Assembly (NCBI RefSeq): GCF_003813965.1
Contig: NZ_CP033896.1
Coordinates: forward strand, 1,364,001-1,428,000
DNA: 64,000 nt
Source of the DNA: Corynebacterium choanae
GTDB taxonomy: Bacteria; Actinomycetota; Actinomycetes; Mycobacteriales; Mycobacteriaceae
Direction: 5' to 3'
The notes under the pieces were generated by a model, which ran no database searches, was not told the origin of the DNA, and worked only from the letters and a program-made list of their open reading frames with translations. Positions 10,868 through 19,995 of this stretch are shown here, in pieces. The position numbers were made by a program, and so were the translations under genes. The number at the start of each line of letters is the position of its first letter. Position 1 is the first letter of the stretch.

Positions 10868-12061
10868 ATGAGTCCTTTCGGCCGCCACCCTGACCCGTCC
10901 GCCCTTGCCGGACCAACCCGGGTCGTGAACTTTACCGACAAACCCCCGACCCGCATACGGACGGGGGATATTGTGCTGCTCGACCTTCCCGACATGGATC
11001 GACGCGCCGCCCAGGCAATCCTGCGCCGCCAACCAGCAGCGATAGTGAACGTCGCCCCAATGGCCAGCGGGACACTGCCCGCATACGGGCCGCAACTCCT
11101 TGCCGACGCCAACATTGTGCTCGTCGAAGCAGTCGGCGCCGAACTGTGGCGGCTCGCCAAAGACGGACGAAAAGCAACCCTCGACACCACCGGCGCACTG
11201 CGCTACGGCAACACCCTCGTTGCCACCGGACGACCAGTAGACCCTGCACAACTAGCAGCCACCTACACCACAGCCACACACACCCTGGCAGCCACCGCCG
11301 ACCAGCTAGGGCAAGGATTCGCAACACTACTCACCGACGAGGCGCCGCTCTATATCGACGGCTTCGGCATCCCCGACACCCGCGTCCATCTCACCGGGAA
11401 AAAAGTCATCATCGTCAGCGACACACCAACGGCCGCCACCCAACTCAAAGGACTCCGAAACTTCATCCGCGAATATGATCCAGTCATCATCGGCGCCGGC
11501 TTCGGCGCCCAACACGTGACCAACGCCGGCTACCAACCCGACATCATTCTCGGCGACCCCACCAACCTTTCAGAAACACTCCTCACCTCCGGGGCAGTGC
11601 TCCTCATCCCTGCCACCCCACAAGGCGATGCCACAGGAATCGACCGCGTCCACGATCTAGCAGTCGCCGCCATGACCTTCCCCGCAGAAACCAGCGACCC
11701 CACCGACCTCGCCATCCTGTTCGCCCACTACCACCACGCCGCAGTCATCGTCCACGTCGGCGACCCACTCACCGTCGACACCGCCCTACGCAGCACCCCA
11801 ACCACCGTCGCCAGCACCCAACTCGCCCGCCTCTACGCTGCACACGAACTCGTCCCAGCAGCCGCCATCATCGCCCTCTACACCGTCGACAAACCACTCA
11901 ACCTCAGCTGGCTCTACACACTCCTCGGCCTCCTCGCCGTCACCGCAACACTACTGCTCCTCGTCGCACTCCTCGGCGACGGCAGCCCACTAGCCAACCT
12001 CACCGGCACCGCCAACCAGCTCGGCAACCAACTGCGACAACTCACCAACCAGGGAAGGTGA
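10868..12061 (+). CDS. steA: SteA-like division protein
   Basis: 397 aa. The soluble region carries the thiamin-pyrophosphokinase-like fold features of SteA (GLRNFIREYDPVIIGAGFGA, PDIILGDPTNLSETLLTSGA), then a C-terminal membrane segment (about 345-365, LLGLLAVTATLLLLVALLG). In C. glutamicum SteA and SteB act together at the division septum and influence activation of the peptidoglycan hydrolase RipA. The stop codon runs into the ribosome-binding site of steB. Base composition is unusually rich in C on the coding strand. Confidence 0.9.
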   Translation: MSPFGRHPDPSALAGPTRVVNFTDKPPTRIRTGDIVLLDLPDMDRRAAQAILRRQPAAIVNVAPMASGTLPAYGPQLLADANIVLVEAVGAELWRLAKDGRKATLDTTGALRYGNTLVATGRPVDPAQLAATYTTATHTLAATADQLGQGFATLLTDEAPLYIDGFGIPDTRVHLTGKKVIIVSDTPTAATQLKGLRNFIREYDPVIIGAGFGAQHVTNAGYQPDIILGDPTNLSETLLTSGAVLLIPATPQGDATGIDRVHDLAVAAMTFPAETSDPTDLAILFAHYHHAAVIVHVGDPLTVDTALRSTPTTVASTQLARLYAAHELVPAAAIIALYTVDKPLNLSWLYTLLGLLAVTATLLLLVALLGDGSPLANLTGTANQLGNQLRQLTNQGR

Positions 12062-12066
12062 ACCCC

Positions 12067-13062
12067 ATGCAACCCCAACGCAACACCTCCCACGGACTTG
12101 CAACAAGCATCGGCATAATCATCGGACTCGTCGCCGGCACCGCAGTGCTCGCCCCAGCCATCCCCGGATTCACCACCTTCGCCCAACGCGCCACCGCCAC
12201 CCAAGACGCCCAACAACAACGCGCCACCGCCCTCCAAGCCCGCATCGACCATGCCGAAGCCGCCGCCGCCAACGCCTGGATCACCGACATCGCCCTCGCC
12301 CACGTCACCGGCACCCTCACCGGAGTAGAAATCGTCATACTCGCCACAGCCGACGCCAGCGACAACAACATCACCGCAATCCGCGGACTCATCGAACAAG
12401 CCGGCGGACGCATCAGCGGCGAACTCACACTCACCGCCCAAATACACGACGAAACCACCAACACACAGCTCACCACCCTCCTCAACCGACTCACCCCACC
12501 AACCAACCCCAACACCCCACCAACCAACCCCAACACCCCACCCGGCCAACCCACGACACAACTCGGCGCCACACTCGGCGCCGCCCTCCAACAACAACCC
12601 GCCACCGGCGAAACCACCCTCAACGAACCCGACCGAACCCTCCTCTTCGAAGGCCTCCGACAAGCCGGCCTCATCACCTACAACGAACCACCACAACCCG
12701 GACGAGCAGCCATCCTCATCACCGGCGACACCCCACAAGACCCAACCACCCCCACCGAACAACGACAACCACGCCCAATCGTCGAGATCGCCCAAGGATT
12801 CGTCACCACCGCACCAGCCCTCGTAGTCGCCGGCGGCATCCGCGCCGCCGCCGACACCGGCATCATCGGCATGCTCCGCACCAGCAACACCCCCGGACTC
12901 ACCACCGTCGACTCAATCTCCTACGCATACGCCCAAATCGCCGCAATCTTCGCCCTCCGCCAAGAACTCGCCGGCCAAAGCGGCGCCTACGGAGCCGCAG
13001 CAAACGCTCAAGCAGCAGCACCAACACAACCAATAGGACCACCACCACAACCAGACAAATAA
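12067..13062 (+). CDS. steB: SteB-like (copper-transporter-domain family) membrane protein
   Basis: 331 aa. One N-terminal membrane segment (about 13-35, ATSIGIIIGLVAGTAVLAPA) is followed by a short coiled coil (QDAQQQRATALQARIDHAEA) and an extracytoplasmic domain. The family is often annotated as copper transporter (MctB-like), but next to steA the SteB role in septal hydrolase control is more likely. A short tandem PTNPNTPP repeat sits near residues 143-158. ATG 12067 is preferred because GGGAAGG at 12052-12058 is 8 bases before it; GTG 12058 would overlap the steA stop. Confidence 0.88.
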   Translation: MQPQRNTSHGLATSIGIIIGLVAGTAVLAPAIPGFTTFAQRATATQDAQQQRATALQARIDHAEAAAANAWITDIALAHVTGTLTGVEIVILATADASDNNITAIRGLIEQAGGRISGELTLTAQIHDETTNTQLTTLLNRLTPPTNPNTPPTNPNTPPGQPTTQLGATLGAALQQQPATGETTLNEPDRTLLFEGLRQAGLITYNEPPQPGRAAILITGDTPQDPTTPTEQRQPRPIVEIAQGFVTTAPALVVAGGIRAAADTGIIGMLRTSNTPGLTTVDSISYAYAQIAAIFALRQELAGQSGAYGAAANAQAAAPTQPIGPPPQPDK

Positions 13063-13099
13063 CCCCACACAACCACCCCCCCACAGAAAGACCAACCCA

Positions 13100-13780
13100 A
13101 TGACCACCCCACCCGCCGCACACCACTTCACCCAACAATCCACAACAATCCTCGTCGACGCACCAATCATCGCCCTCCGCCGCGACCAAATTCACATGCC
13201 CGGCGGACACACCAGCCCCCGCGAAATCATCGAACACTTCGGAGCAGTCGCCATAGTGGCAGTCAACGAACACAACGAAATCGGACTGGTCTACCAATGG
13301 CGCCAAGCCGTAGGCCGACGCCTCTGGGAACTGCCCGCAGGGCTGCTCGACATCGCCGGAGAAGACCCTGCCACCTGTGCGCGCCGGGAACTCGCCGAGG
13401 AACTCGGCTGCACCGCAAACCGCCTTGAACTCCTCGGCGATATTGTTTCGTCCCCCGGATTTTGCGACGAAGCTGTGCGACTCTATCTCGCCCGTGACCT
13501 TACGGCAGTCAGCAAACCTATCGGCGAAGATGAAGAAGCCGACCTGACAGTTGAGTTTTTCCCAGTCGACACGGTGCACCGCATGCTGACGGATGGAACG
13601 ATCGTCAACGGAATTGCTACGGCCGGACTCTATCGGGCACTCGATGTGCTCGCCGGACGAGCCTCCACATTGCCTGCCGACACCCCATTTGATTTGCGAC
13701 CAACAGCATTAAGTCACCGTCGTGGCGCGATCGTCGGCCCCGGTGGTGACATGAAACAACCCGGCCGGGAAAACCGGTAA
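13100..13780 (+). CDS. Nudix hydrolase, ADP-ribose pyrophosphatase-like
   Basis: 226 aa. The Nudix box is complete: G(LLDIA)GE...RRELAEELG around residues 82-107. Flanking features such as QWRQAVGRRLWELPAG and SPGFCDEAVRLYLA are typical of ADP-ribose/ADP-sugar pyrophosphatases, which cleave nucleotide sugars to AMP and sugar phosphate with Mg2+. Substrate is not proven by sequence. The gene follows steB by 37 bases in the C-rich block; composition becomes more ordinary in its second half. Confidence 0.9.
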   Translation: MTTPPAAHHFTQQSTTILVDAPIIALRRDQIHMPGGHTSPREIIEHFGAVAIVAVNEHNEIGLVYQWRQAVGRRLWELPAGLLDIAGEDPATCARRELAEELGCTANRLELLGDIVSSPGFCDEAVRLYLARDLTAVSKPIGEDEEADLTVEFFPVDTVHRMLTDGTIVNGIATAGLYRALDVLAGRASTLPADTPFDLRPTALSHRRGAIVGPGGDMKQPGRENR

Positions 13781-13946
13781 ACAGGTAGCCATTTCGCACA
13801 ACCTAGCAATCCAGCCACCGTAGGATAGGTGACCTGGCAACTGCACTCTGCCACCAAACAGTGCCACTATGGAACACCTGGCATGATCGACACCAGCACT
13901 GTCCACCTACCGGGCGGTATGCCGCACAGCATGAGCACCATCCAAT

Positions 13947-14918
13947 ATGACTTCTTCGGCTGAATCCTCGACGCAACTTCACCAACTTATCGACCTGTGG
14001 TTGCGCCATTTGACGATTGAACGCGATGCCTCTCCGCACACTGTCGACAGCTATCGCCGTGACCTGCTGCGCTATCGGCGCTTTCTGCAACAACGCAACA
14101 TCGACTCGCTTGCTGTAGTAACGAGCACTGACTGTGAAGCATATTTGCAGTATCTTGCAACCGGCGATCCGGCAAGTGGCGTGGTGCCCTTAGCGAAATC
14201 TAGCCAGGCTCGAGCATGGGTCGTAGCCCGTGGACTGCACCGCTTTGCCTGTGCAGAAGGGCTCGTCAATGACGATGTTGCCCACGAGATTCAAACCCCA
14301 AAACCGCGGCAGGTGTTTCCCGCGACCCTCACCCGTGAGGAGATGGAACACCTACTTGCAGTTGTGAACGATCCCCAGCGTCCAACCCAGCACCGGCTGC
14401 GGGATCGAGTCCTGGTAGAGATGTTGTATTCCACCGGTTGTCGTATCAGTGAACTGTTGCAACTAGCAGTCGACGATGTCACCGGAAGCCGGCGCACATT
14501 ACGGGTAACCGGGAAAGGGATGAAACAGCGCTTAGTGCCCTACGGTGCCTACGCACAGCAAGCCGTAGCGGACTATCTCACTGCCGAACGCCCCCGCTGG
14601 TCACAAGGTCTCAGCCATCAACTTTTGCTCAATGAACGCGGAAAAGGGTTGTCACGGCAATCGGCCTGTGCTGCACTCAAACAGCTCGGGGAAGAAGCCA
14701 AATTGCCATATTCGCTCACCCCCCACACGTTGCGGCACACTTTCGCCACTCACTTGCTGCTTGGCGGCGCAGATATTCGAAGTGTGCAGGAACTGCTCGG
14801 GCATTCGAGTGTGACCACCACAGAGTTGTACACCCACATCACCAATCAGCAGGTGCAATCGATGTATGAGCAACATCATCCCCGCGCCCAGCTGTCACTG
14901 CCACACCAGAACAGCTAA
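13947..14918 (+). CDS. xerD: Site-specific tyrosine recombinase XerD
   Basis: 323 aa. An N-terminal SAM-like DNA-binding domain (about 12-105) and a catalytic domain with all expected residues: Arg in TGCRISELL, Lys in GKGMKQR, HTLRHTFATHLL, LGHSSVTTTELYTH with the nucleophilic Tyr. XerC/XerD resolve chromosome dimers at dif. Location before a parA-like gene and scpA is the conserved actinobacterial setting, so this is the housekeeping enzyme and not a phage integrase. Confidence 0.94.
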   Translation: MTSSAESSTQLHQLIDLWLRHLTIERDASPHTVDSYRRDLLRYRRFLQQRNIDSLAVVTSTDCEAYLQYLATGDPASGVVPLAKSSQARAWVVARGLHRFACAEGLVNDDVAHEIQTPKPRQVFPATLTREEMEHLLAVVNDPQRPTQHRLRDRVLVEMLYSTGCRISELLQLAVDDVTGSRRTLRVTGKGMKQRLVPYGAYAQQAVADYLTAERPRWSQGLSHQLLLNERGKGLSRQSACAALKQLGEEAKLPYSLTPHTLRHTFATHLLLGGADIRSVQELLGHSSVTTTELYTHITNQQVQSMYEQHHPRAQLSLPHQNS

Positions 14919-15376
14919 CCTGCTGCCCACGGTTGCAACAACCTGTCCATGCTGCTGCCTTGACAGCCCTCTGACCAGCGTAGAGTCCACTATTCTTTGG
15001 TGTGGTGTCAGCCATAGCAGGGGTGTGAGTAAGCTACAATACTTGCGAACGACACCTTGAGTGGTGCCCACTAGGTGGCTTTGCTGCAGCTCGAAAGACA
15101 ACGCAGCAATTCACTATTGCCATCTCGTCCACAACGTACGCATGTATCACCGGAGCAACACAGCAGCATTGTGCAGTGTTCAGCCCCGGGCTGAAGAGTT
15201 TCGACGAGAATCTTGCCGGCTTGTGCGCGACAGCGGTGAACACTGCGATAGGGTGCTCATCGGTTCGTGTTTCCGCGAGCGGTGACTGCCCAGGTGAACC
15301 TCAAGGTGTATCGGAGAACATTTCAGCGGGCAAGGTGTTGGATGTGTCAGCAGGCAACGGAGGATCTGTAAGTAAC
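14919..15376. other. Long leader before the ParA-like gene
   Basis: No gene is supported. TACAAT at 15035-15040 is a possible -10 element and TTGACA at 14960-14965 an isolated -35-like hexamer; they are not at promoter spacing. AGTGG/CCACT at about 15060 forms a small hairpin. The ParA frame stays open back to 15176 but without a good start. Confidence 0.35.
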
Positions 15377-16249
15377 GTGAGTGGCTCACTAATCGACAAT
15401 CCAGAACCGGAATTCTCCCTCACCGGACGGAAGCGACGTCCCATCCCCGAACCACCTCAGTTAGATCGGCATGGCCCTGCAACCATCATCGCCATGTGCA
15501 ATCAAAAAGGCGGGGTTGGGAAAACCACCTCGACGATCAACCTAGGTGCCTGCTTGGCCGAAGCTGGACGTCGTGTCCTGCTCGTTGATCTCGACCCGCA
15601 AGGCGCACTGTCCGCAGGTCTTGGTGTCGACCATGACGAGCTTGATCTCACCGTCTACAACCTTCTGGTGGATTCCAACCAGTCGGTGCGGGATGCGATC
15701 TTGCCAACCCGGGTGACAGGCCTTGATTTGGTGCCTGCCAATATTGATCTATCCGCAGCCGAAATTCAGCTGGTCAACGAGGTTGGTCGGGAACATACGT
15801 TGGCTCGAGCATTGCGTCCTGTCAGGCGAGAATATGACTTCATTATTCTTGACTGTCAGCCATCGCTCGGGTTACTTACCGTCAACGCTTTGGCCTGTGC
15901 CCACGGCGTGGTGATCCCTATGGAGTGTGAATATTTTTCCCTCCGCGGTTTAGCGTTGCTCACCGACACCGTTGAAAAAGTGCGGGATCGATTGAACTTC
16001 GATCTGGAGATTCTTGGCATTTTGGTTACCATGTTTGACCGCCGCACCACCCATGCGCGTGAAGTAATGGAACGTGTCGTTGAAGTGTTTGACGATCGGG
16101 TATTTGACACAGTGATTACCCGTACCGTTCGTTTCCCTGAGACTTCTGTTGCTGGTGAACCTATTATCACCTGGGCGCCGAGTTCCCAAGGAGCAGCTCA
16201 GTATCGGCAATTGGCGTGGGAAGTTATCGACCGCGCCCAGCACTTGTAG
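15377..16249 (+). CDS. pldP: ParA-like ATPase, PldP type
   Basis: 290 aa Walker-type ATPase with deviant Walker A KGGVGKTT at 44-51, LLVDLDPQG (A') and FIILDCQPSLG (Walker B). It lies between xerD and scpA, the position of PldP, a ParA-like protein that affects division-site placement in C. glutamicum; no parB is beside it, arguing against a partition parA. GTG 15377 was chosen because GGAGG (15359-15363) precedes it and upstream residues look unstructured, but the start is uncertain. Confidence 0.85.
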   Translation: MSGSLIDNPEPEFSLTGRKRRPIPEPPQLDRHGPATIIAMCNQKGGVGKTTSTINLGACLAEAGRRVLLVDLDPQGALSAGLGVDHDELDLTVYNLLVDSNQSVRDAILPTRVTGLDLVPANIDLSAAEIQLVNEVGREHTLARALRPVRREYDFIILDCQPSLGLLTVNALACAHGVVIPMECEYFSLRGLALLTDTVEKVRDRLNFDLEILGILVTMFDRRTTHAREVMERVVEVFDDRVFDTVITRTVRFPETSVAGEPIITWAPSSQGAAQYRQLAWEVIDRAQHL

Positions 16250-16260
16250 AGGATCGCCAG

Positions 16261-17121
16261 GTGGTATCGCAGCCGTCGCCTCGTCGACGGATCGAATCGT
16301 CAATTACGGTGCCTGATCCCGGCGCGGTGCAACCCGAGCTGCCCGGGTTTCGCGTGGTGTTAGCAAACTTTACCGGCCCATTTGACTTGCTGTTGCAGCT
16401 CATCGGTAAAAAGAAACTCGATGTCACCGAAGTTGCGTTGGCACAGGTAACTGATGACTTTATTGCCTACACAAGGCAGCTTGGAGAGACTGCCGATTTA
16501 AGCGAAATCACCGAATTTTTGGTTATCGCTGCAACCCTGCTCGACTTGAAAACGGCCCGGTTGCTGCCGCGGGGTGAGGTGGACAGCGAAGAAGATCTCG
16601 CTCTGTTGGAAAGCCGTGACTTGTTGTTTGCGCGTCTGCTGCAGTATCGGGCTTATGCGGAAGTTGCGACGATGATGGGGCAGTGGGCGCTGCATGCGCC
16701 TCGACGCTATCCACGCAGTGTCAGTATGGAACCGGCGTTTGTGGATTTGATGCCACCGGTAACGCTTGGGGTTGATGCTGCTGGTTTCGCGGAGCTTGCA
16801 GCTGCCGCCTTTCGACCAAAACCTGCCGCAGTGGTGGGAGTGGATCATATTCACGCTCCGGCCGTGTCAGTTCCTGAACAGGCCGGTATCTTGTTGCGTA
16901 GTCTGCAAGCGGCTGGCAGCGATGCGTGGCTGTCGTTTGTCACGCTAGCGCAGTCATGTGACCACGTCTTGCAGGTGGTTGGCAGGTTTTTGGCGGTGCT
17001 CGAATTAGTTAAAGCTGGCGCGATTGAGTTTGCACAGGAAGACACATTGGGGGAGTTGTCTTTGCGGTGGACTGGATTGGATGTTGATCCGGCGGTTGTG
17101 GCCGCCGGTACCTGGGAGTAG
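16261..17121 (+). CDS. scpA: Segregation and condensation protein A
   Basis: 286 aa kleisin subunit of the SMC-ScpAB chromosome condensation complex. The N-terminal part FTGPFDLLLQLIGKKKLDVTEV and ITEFLVIAATLLDLKTARLLP are family hallmarks, and the C-terminal winged-helix part ends LSLRWTGLD. GTG 16261 has AGAGGA 8 bases upstream, overlapping the pldP stop region, so the two genes are probably translationally linked. Its usual neighbour scpB is not next; it lies 5.5 kb downstream. Confidence 0.93.
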   Translation: MVSQPSPRRRIESSITVPDPGAVQPELPGFRVVLANFTGPFDLLLQLIGKKKLDVTEVALAQVTDDFIAYTRQLGETADLSEITEFLVIAATLLDLKTARLLPRGEVDSEEDLALLESRDLLFARLLQYRAYAEVATMMGQWALHAPRRYPRSVSMEPAFVDLMPPVTLGVDAAGFAELAAAAFRPKPAAVVGVDHIHAPAVSVPEQAGILLRSLQAAGSDAWLSFVTLAQSCDHVLQVVGRFLAVLELVKAGAIEFAQEDTLGELSLRWTGLDVDPAVVAAGTWE

Positions 17122-17476
17122 CTGTTCCTAGTTTCCCCGCAAAATCCTCACCAGTTAAACGCTGTATAAGTTTTTGGCGGATTCTCTCGTGAGGAGAGTT
17201 TTCAAAGAGTAGGATGACACGGTGTTCTGTTGGAATGCGTCAACAGATTGGCAAGGTGTTTTTGACTTCTGTTTCGCTACCGTAGCTTGAGCGCCTTTCC
17301 AAAGTGGTGGCCGGGACGTTTCGAATCTCACCAAGGCGCCACCGCTATTGCACGATAGTTAGTGATTACCGGTTCCAGGTTTGCATGCCTCAAAGGCGCT
17401 GTTTGCTGGTGTTTTCTGCTGCCTTTATTGATCTGCAGGTGGTGGGATGCGGTGTGCCACGTTAGAAAGAACGCTC
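17122..17476. other. bioA upstream region
   Basis: Contains a weak hairpin with T-run after scpA (CTCTC-GTGAG-GAGAG-TTTTC, about 17184-17203) and the candidate biotin operator at 17155-17169. No coding sequence is convincing here. Confidence 0.5.
17155..17169 (+). promoter_or_regulatory. Candidate biotin-regulon operator overlapping a -10 element
   Basis: TTAAAC-GCT-GTATAA is a near-palindrome; trimmed to five-base half-sites with a 3-base spacer it has the layout known for BioQ sites (TGAAC-N3-GTTAC type), though the bases differ. TATAAG within it could be a -10 hexamer. A close copy lies before the POT transporter at 21520-21534. Function is inferred. Confidence 0.5.
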
Positions 17477-18922
17477 ATGTGTGATTCATCTGTAGGGTCT
17501 GCGTTGTCTCCACTTGATACACCTGTCCCACTGCACGGCATTAAACCTGCAAGTCCTCGCGAGATCAGGGATGAGATCAGCGCGGCGGCGACAGTCGCGT
17601 TTGACCAGGCTCATATTTGGCACCCTTATGCGCCTTCTCCAGCCGCTGTGGATCCGTTAGTGGTGACAGCTGCAACAGGCTGTTGGCTCACCTTTGCGGA
17701 CGGTAGCACAGCAATCGATGCGATGAGTTCATGGTGGTGTGCCGCCCACGGTCACCGCCATCCAGCCTTGGTGGAGGCCGCCCATCAGCAGCTGGATTCG
17801 TTGAGTCATGTCATGTTTGGTGGTTTAACGCATCATCCGGCAGTGGATTTGGCAGAGCGGCTGCTTGCAGTGGCTCCTGCCGGCTTGGAGAAGGTGTTCT
17901 TTGCCGACTCAGGATCGGTTGCGGTCGAAGTAGCGCACAAAATGGCGTTGCAATACCAACGCGGGGTGGGAGCTGCCAAACGCAAAAGATTGTTGACGTG
18001 GAGGGGTGGCTATCACGGTGACACCGTCGCCCCGATGAGTGTGTGCGATCCGGAAGGGGGAATGCATACATTATGGCGGGGTGTGTTGCCGGAGCAGGAA
18101 TTTTTACCTATCCCGCCGCCGCAAGGATCATCAGATGCCACCATCGCAACCTATGTAGCGGCGGCCTCTGCGGCGATGACTGACGATATTGCGGCGTTTA
18201 TTTTTGAACCGCTTGTGCAAGGCGCTGGCGGGATGCGATTCCATGATGCGCGACTGGTTACTGCGATGGTTCAGGCGTGTCATGCACGAGGCATTGTGGT
18301 GATCGCTGATGAGATCGCTACCGGATTTGGACGTACCGGATCGATGTTTGCCTGCGATGCCGCACAGGTAACCCCGGATATTTTATGTGTTGGTAAAGCA
18401 TTAACTGGGGGGATGATGACGCTTTCGGCTGTGTTAGCAACCAGCAAGATTGCTGCCGCGATTGATACTCCGGCTGGTGGTGGGGCGTTGATGCATGGAC
18501 CGACTTTTATGGCTAATCCGTTGGCTTGTCGGGTTGCGGCAGCAAGCGTTGATCTTTTTGCTACTGGCTATTGGCGGCCACGAATCGGCGCTATTGAGCA
18601 GCAGCTGCGCGAGGGGCTTGCCGATCTTGCAGCGCTTGCTGGTGTGGCCGATGTGCGAGTATGTGGTGCTATTGGGGTGGTGGAGATGCGCCAACCGGTG
18701 GATCAGCAAATCACCCAGCAGGCCGCATTGTCTGAACAGGTGTGGGTGCGACCCTTCGGCAAATTGATCTATACAATGCCGCCTTTTGTGGTAACCAGCG
18801 ACGAGTTGGCACAGATTATTCGTGGCGTTCGGGCTGCCGTGATCGCGGCCGATAATCATGAAAAGAAAGCACTGTTAGCGGGCGCGAATGCTCCTAACCA
18901 AGGGAGTCGAAGTCGGCTATAG
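17477..18922 (+). CDS. bioA: Adenosylmethionine-8-amino-7-oxononanoate aminotransferase
   Basis: 481 aa class III PLP-dependent aminotransferase; it converts KAPA to DAPA in biotin synthesis using SAM as amino donor. Seen: HIWHPYAP near the start, STAIDAMSSWWCAAHGHRHP, FFADSGSVAVEVAHKMA, WRGGYHGDT, FEPLVQGAGGM, IADEIATGFGRTG and the PLP lysine in CVGKALTGGMM. ATG 17477 has AGAAAGA upstream. It runs into bioD after 74 bases; the pair is probably one transcript. The block is inserted between scpA and scpB. Confidence 0.95.
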   Translation: MCDSSVGSALSPLDTPVPLHGIKPASPREIRDEISAAATVAFDQAHIWHPYAPSPAAVDPLVVTAATGCWLTFADGSTAIDAMSSWWCAAHGHRHPALVEAAHQQLDSLSHVMFGGLTHHPAVDLAERLLAVAPAGLEKVFFADSGSVAVEVAHKMALQYQRGVGAAKRKRLLTWRGGYHGDTVAPMSVCDPEGGMHTLWRGVLPEQEFLPIPPPQGSSDATIATYVAAASAAMTDDIAAFIFEPLVQGAGGMRFHDARLVTAMVQACHARGIVVIADEIATGFGRTGSMFACDAAQVTPDILCVGKALTGGMMTLSAVLATSKIAAAIDTPAGGGALMHGPTFMANPLACRVAAASVDLFATGYWRPRIGAIEQQLREGLADLAALAGVADVRVCGAIGVVEMRQPVDQQITQQAALSEQVWVRPFGKLIYTMPPFVVTSDELAQIIRGVRAAVIAADNHEKKALLAGANAPNQGSRSRL

Positions 18923-18996
18923 CCAATAATCGGGCAACAACTGTCACTAGAGCAGCTGCTCATTTCACGAAGAAGAACGCAGATTTGGAGCAAATC

Positions 18997-19728
18997 ATGG
19001 CCTTGTGCATTGTTACTGGCACCAACACTGATGTGGGGAAAACCATAGCGGTTGCGGCACTGTCCGCAGTGCTCACTGAGCTGGGACATCCGGTGACGGT
19101 GATTAAACCGGTGCAAACTGGGGAACCGGACGGTGCCGGGGATATCTATACCGCCAAACAGTTCATCCCAACCATATCGACCGCAGAGTTTATTCGTTAT
19201 CCCGAGCCGCTCGCCCCGAATATCGCCGCTCATCGGGCAAATATGGAGCAGCTGGACTGTGCCGAGGTGGTCACCAAGATTCGTGATATTCACCAGCAAT
19301 GTCTCCAGCAGGCGAACCGGGAGGGAACTGCTGAACCGGTGGTGCTGGTTGAAGGTGCCGGTGGGCTGCTCGTGCGGTTGGGTGATACGTGGACTATCGC
19401 CGATGTTGCTGCTGGCTTGTCGGCACCTGTGGTGGTGGTTACCTCGACGGGGCTGGGATCGTTGAATCTTGCCGAGTTAACAGTGGAAGCTGCCAGGCGC
19501 CGCGGATTGTCGATTGCCGCAGTGCTGGGGGGCAGTGTGCCGGCAAAACCAGATCTTGCTACCCGGTTGAATCTTCAGCTGTTTAGTGAGATCACTCAGG
19601 CACCGTGGCTTGGCGCACTGCCGGAACATCTTGGGGGAAGGAGTAAAGAGGCGTTTGCCGCTGCTGCGTTTGCGGCACTCGATTGTGACCAGCTTCGTGC
19701 AGCGCTCAACTTGTCTGCGGCACAGTAG
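18997..19728 (+). CDS. bioD: Dethiobiotin synthetase
   Basis: 243 aa ATP-dependent carboxylase closing the ureido ring of dethiobiotin. P-loop GTNTDVGKT at 8-16, KPVQTG, VVLVEGAGGLLVRL, VVVTSTGLGSLNLAELT are family motifs. ATG 18997 has GGAG 6 bases upstream; the in-frame TTG 18985 is less likely. It follows bioA in the same direction. Confidence 0.95.
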   Translation: MALCIVTGTNTDVGKTIAVAALSAVLTELGHPVTVIKPVQTGEPDGAGDIYTAKQFIPTISTAEFIRYPEPLAPNIAAHRANMEQLDCAEVVTKIRDIHQQCLQQANREGTAEPVVLVEGAGGLLVRLGDTWTIADVAAGLSAPVVVVTSTGLGSLNLAELTVEAARRRGLSIAAVLGGSVPAKPDLATRLNLQLFSEITQAPWLGALPEHLGGRSKEAFAAAAFAALDCDQLRAALNLSAAQ

Positions 19729-19909
19729 CCCCGCACGTACTGCGAGCACATCGCCCTTGTTGCTCATTGACAACGTCATATCGGTGTGGATCAAGATACA
19801 GCACGCGTTTGTAGCTGGGCTGTTGCTCAGTCATGGCAACAGCTGTGGGGTGCGGCAAGTAGTGCAGGTGTGGCTAGTGTGCTGCAGGTGGGTATAGATA
19901 AGAAGATCG

Positions 19910-19952
19910 CCCGGCAGGGGGTTGGCCTTGCCGGGTTGAGTCGTCAAACTTT
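19910..19952 (+). terminator. Possible terminator after bioD
   Basis: CCCGGCAG (19910-19917) pairs with TTGCCGGG (19928-19935), followed some bases later by CTTTTT. It separates bioD from the convergent transporter gene; the T-run is displaced, so it is only moderately convincing. Confidence 0.45.
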
Positions 19953-19995
19953 TTCGCGGGTTTCCGTAGCCGGCTCCTGCCCCGGGTACGGGATG

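Noticed and set aside
11914..12795. 293-codon open frame on the minus strand
   Set aside because: It lies opposite steB and steA; the Gly/Val-rich product is a by-product of the C-rich coding strand.
13947..14918. Reading the tyrosine recombinase as a phage integrase
   Set aside because: Sequence and position before pldP-scpA fit housekeeping XerD; no attachment sites or phage genes are near.
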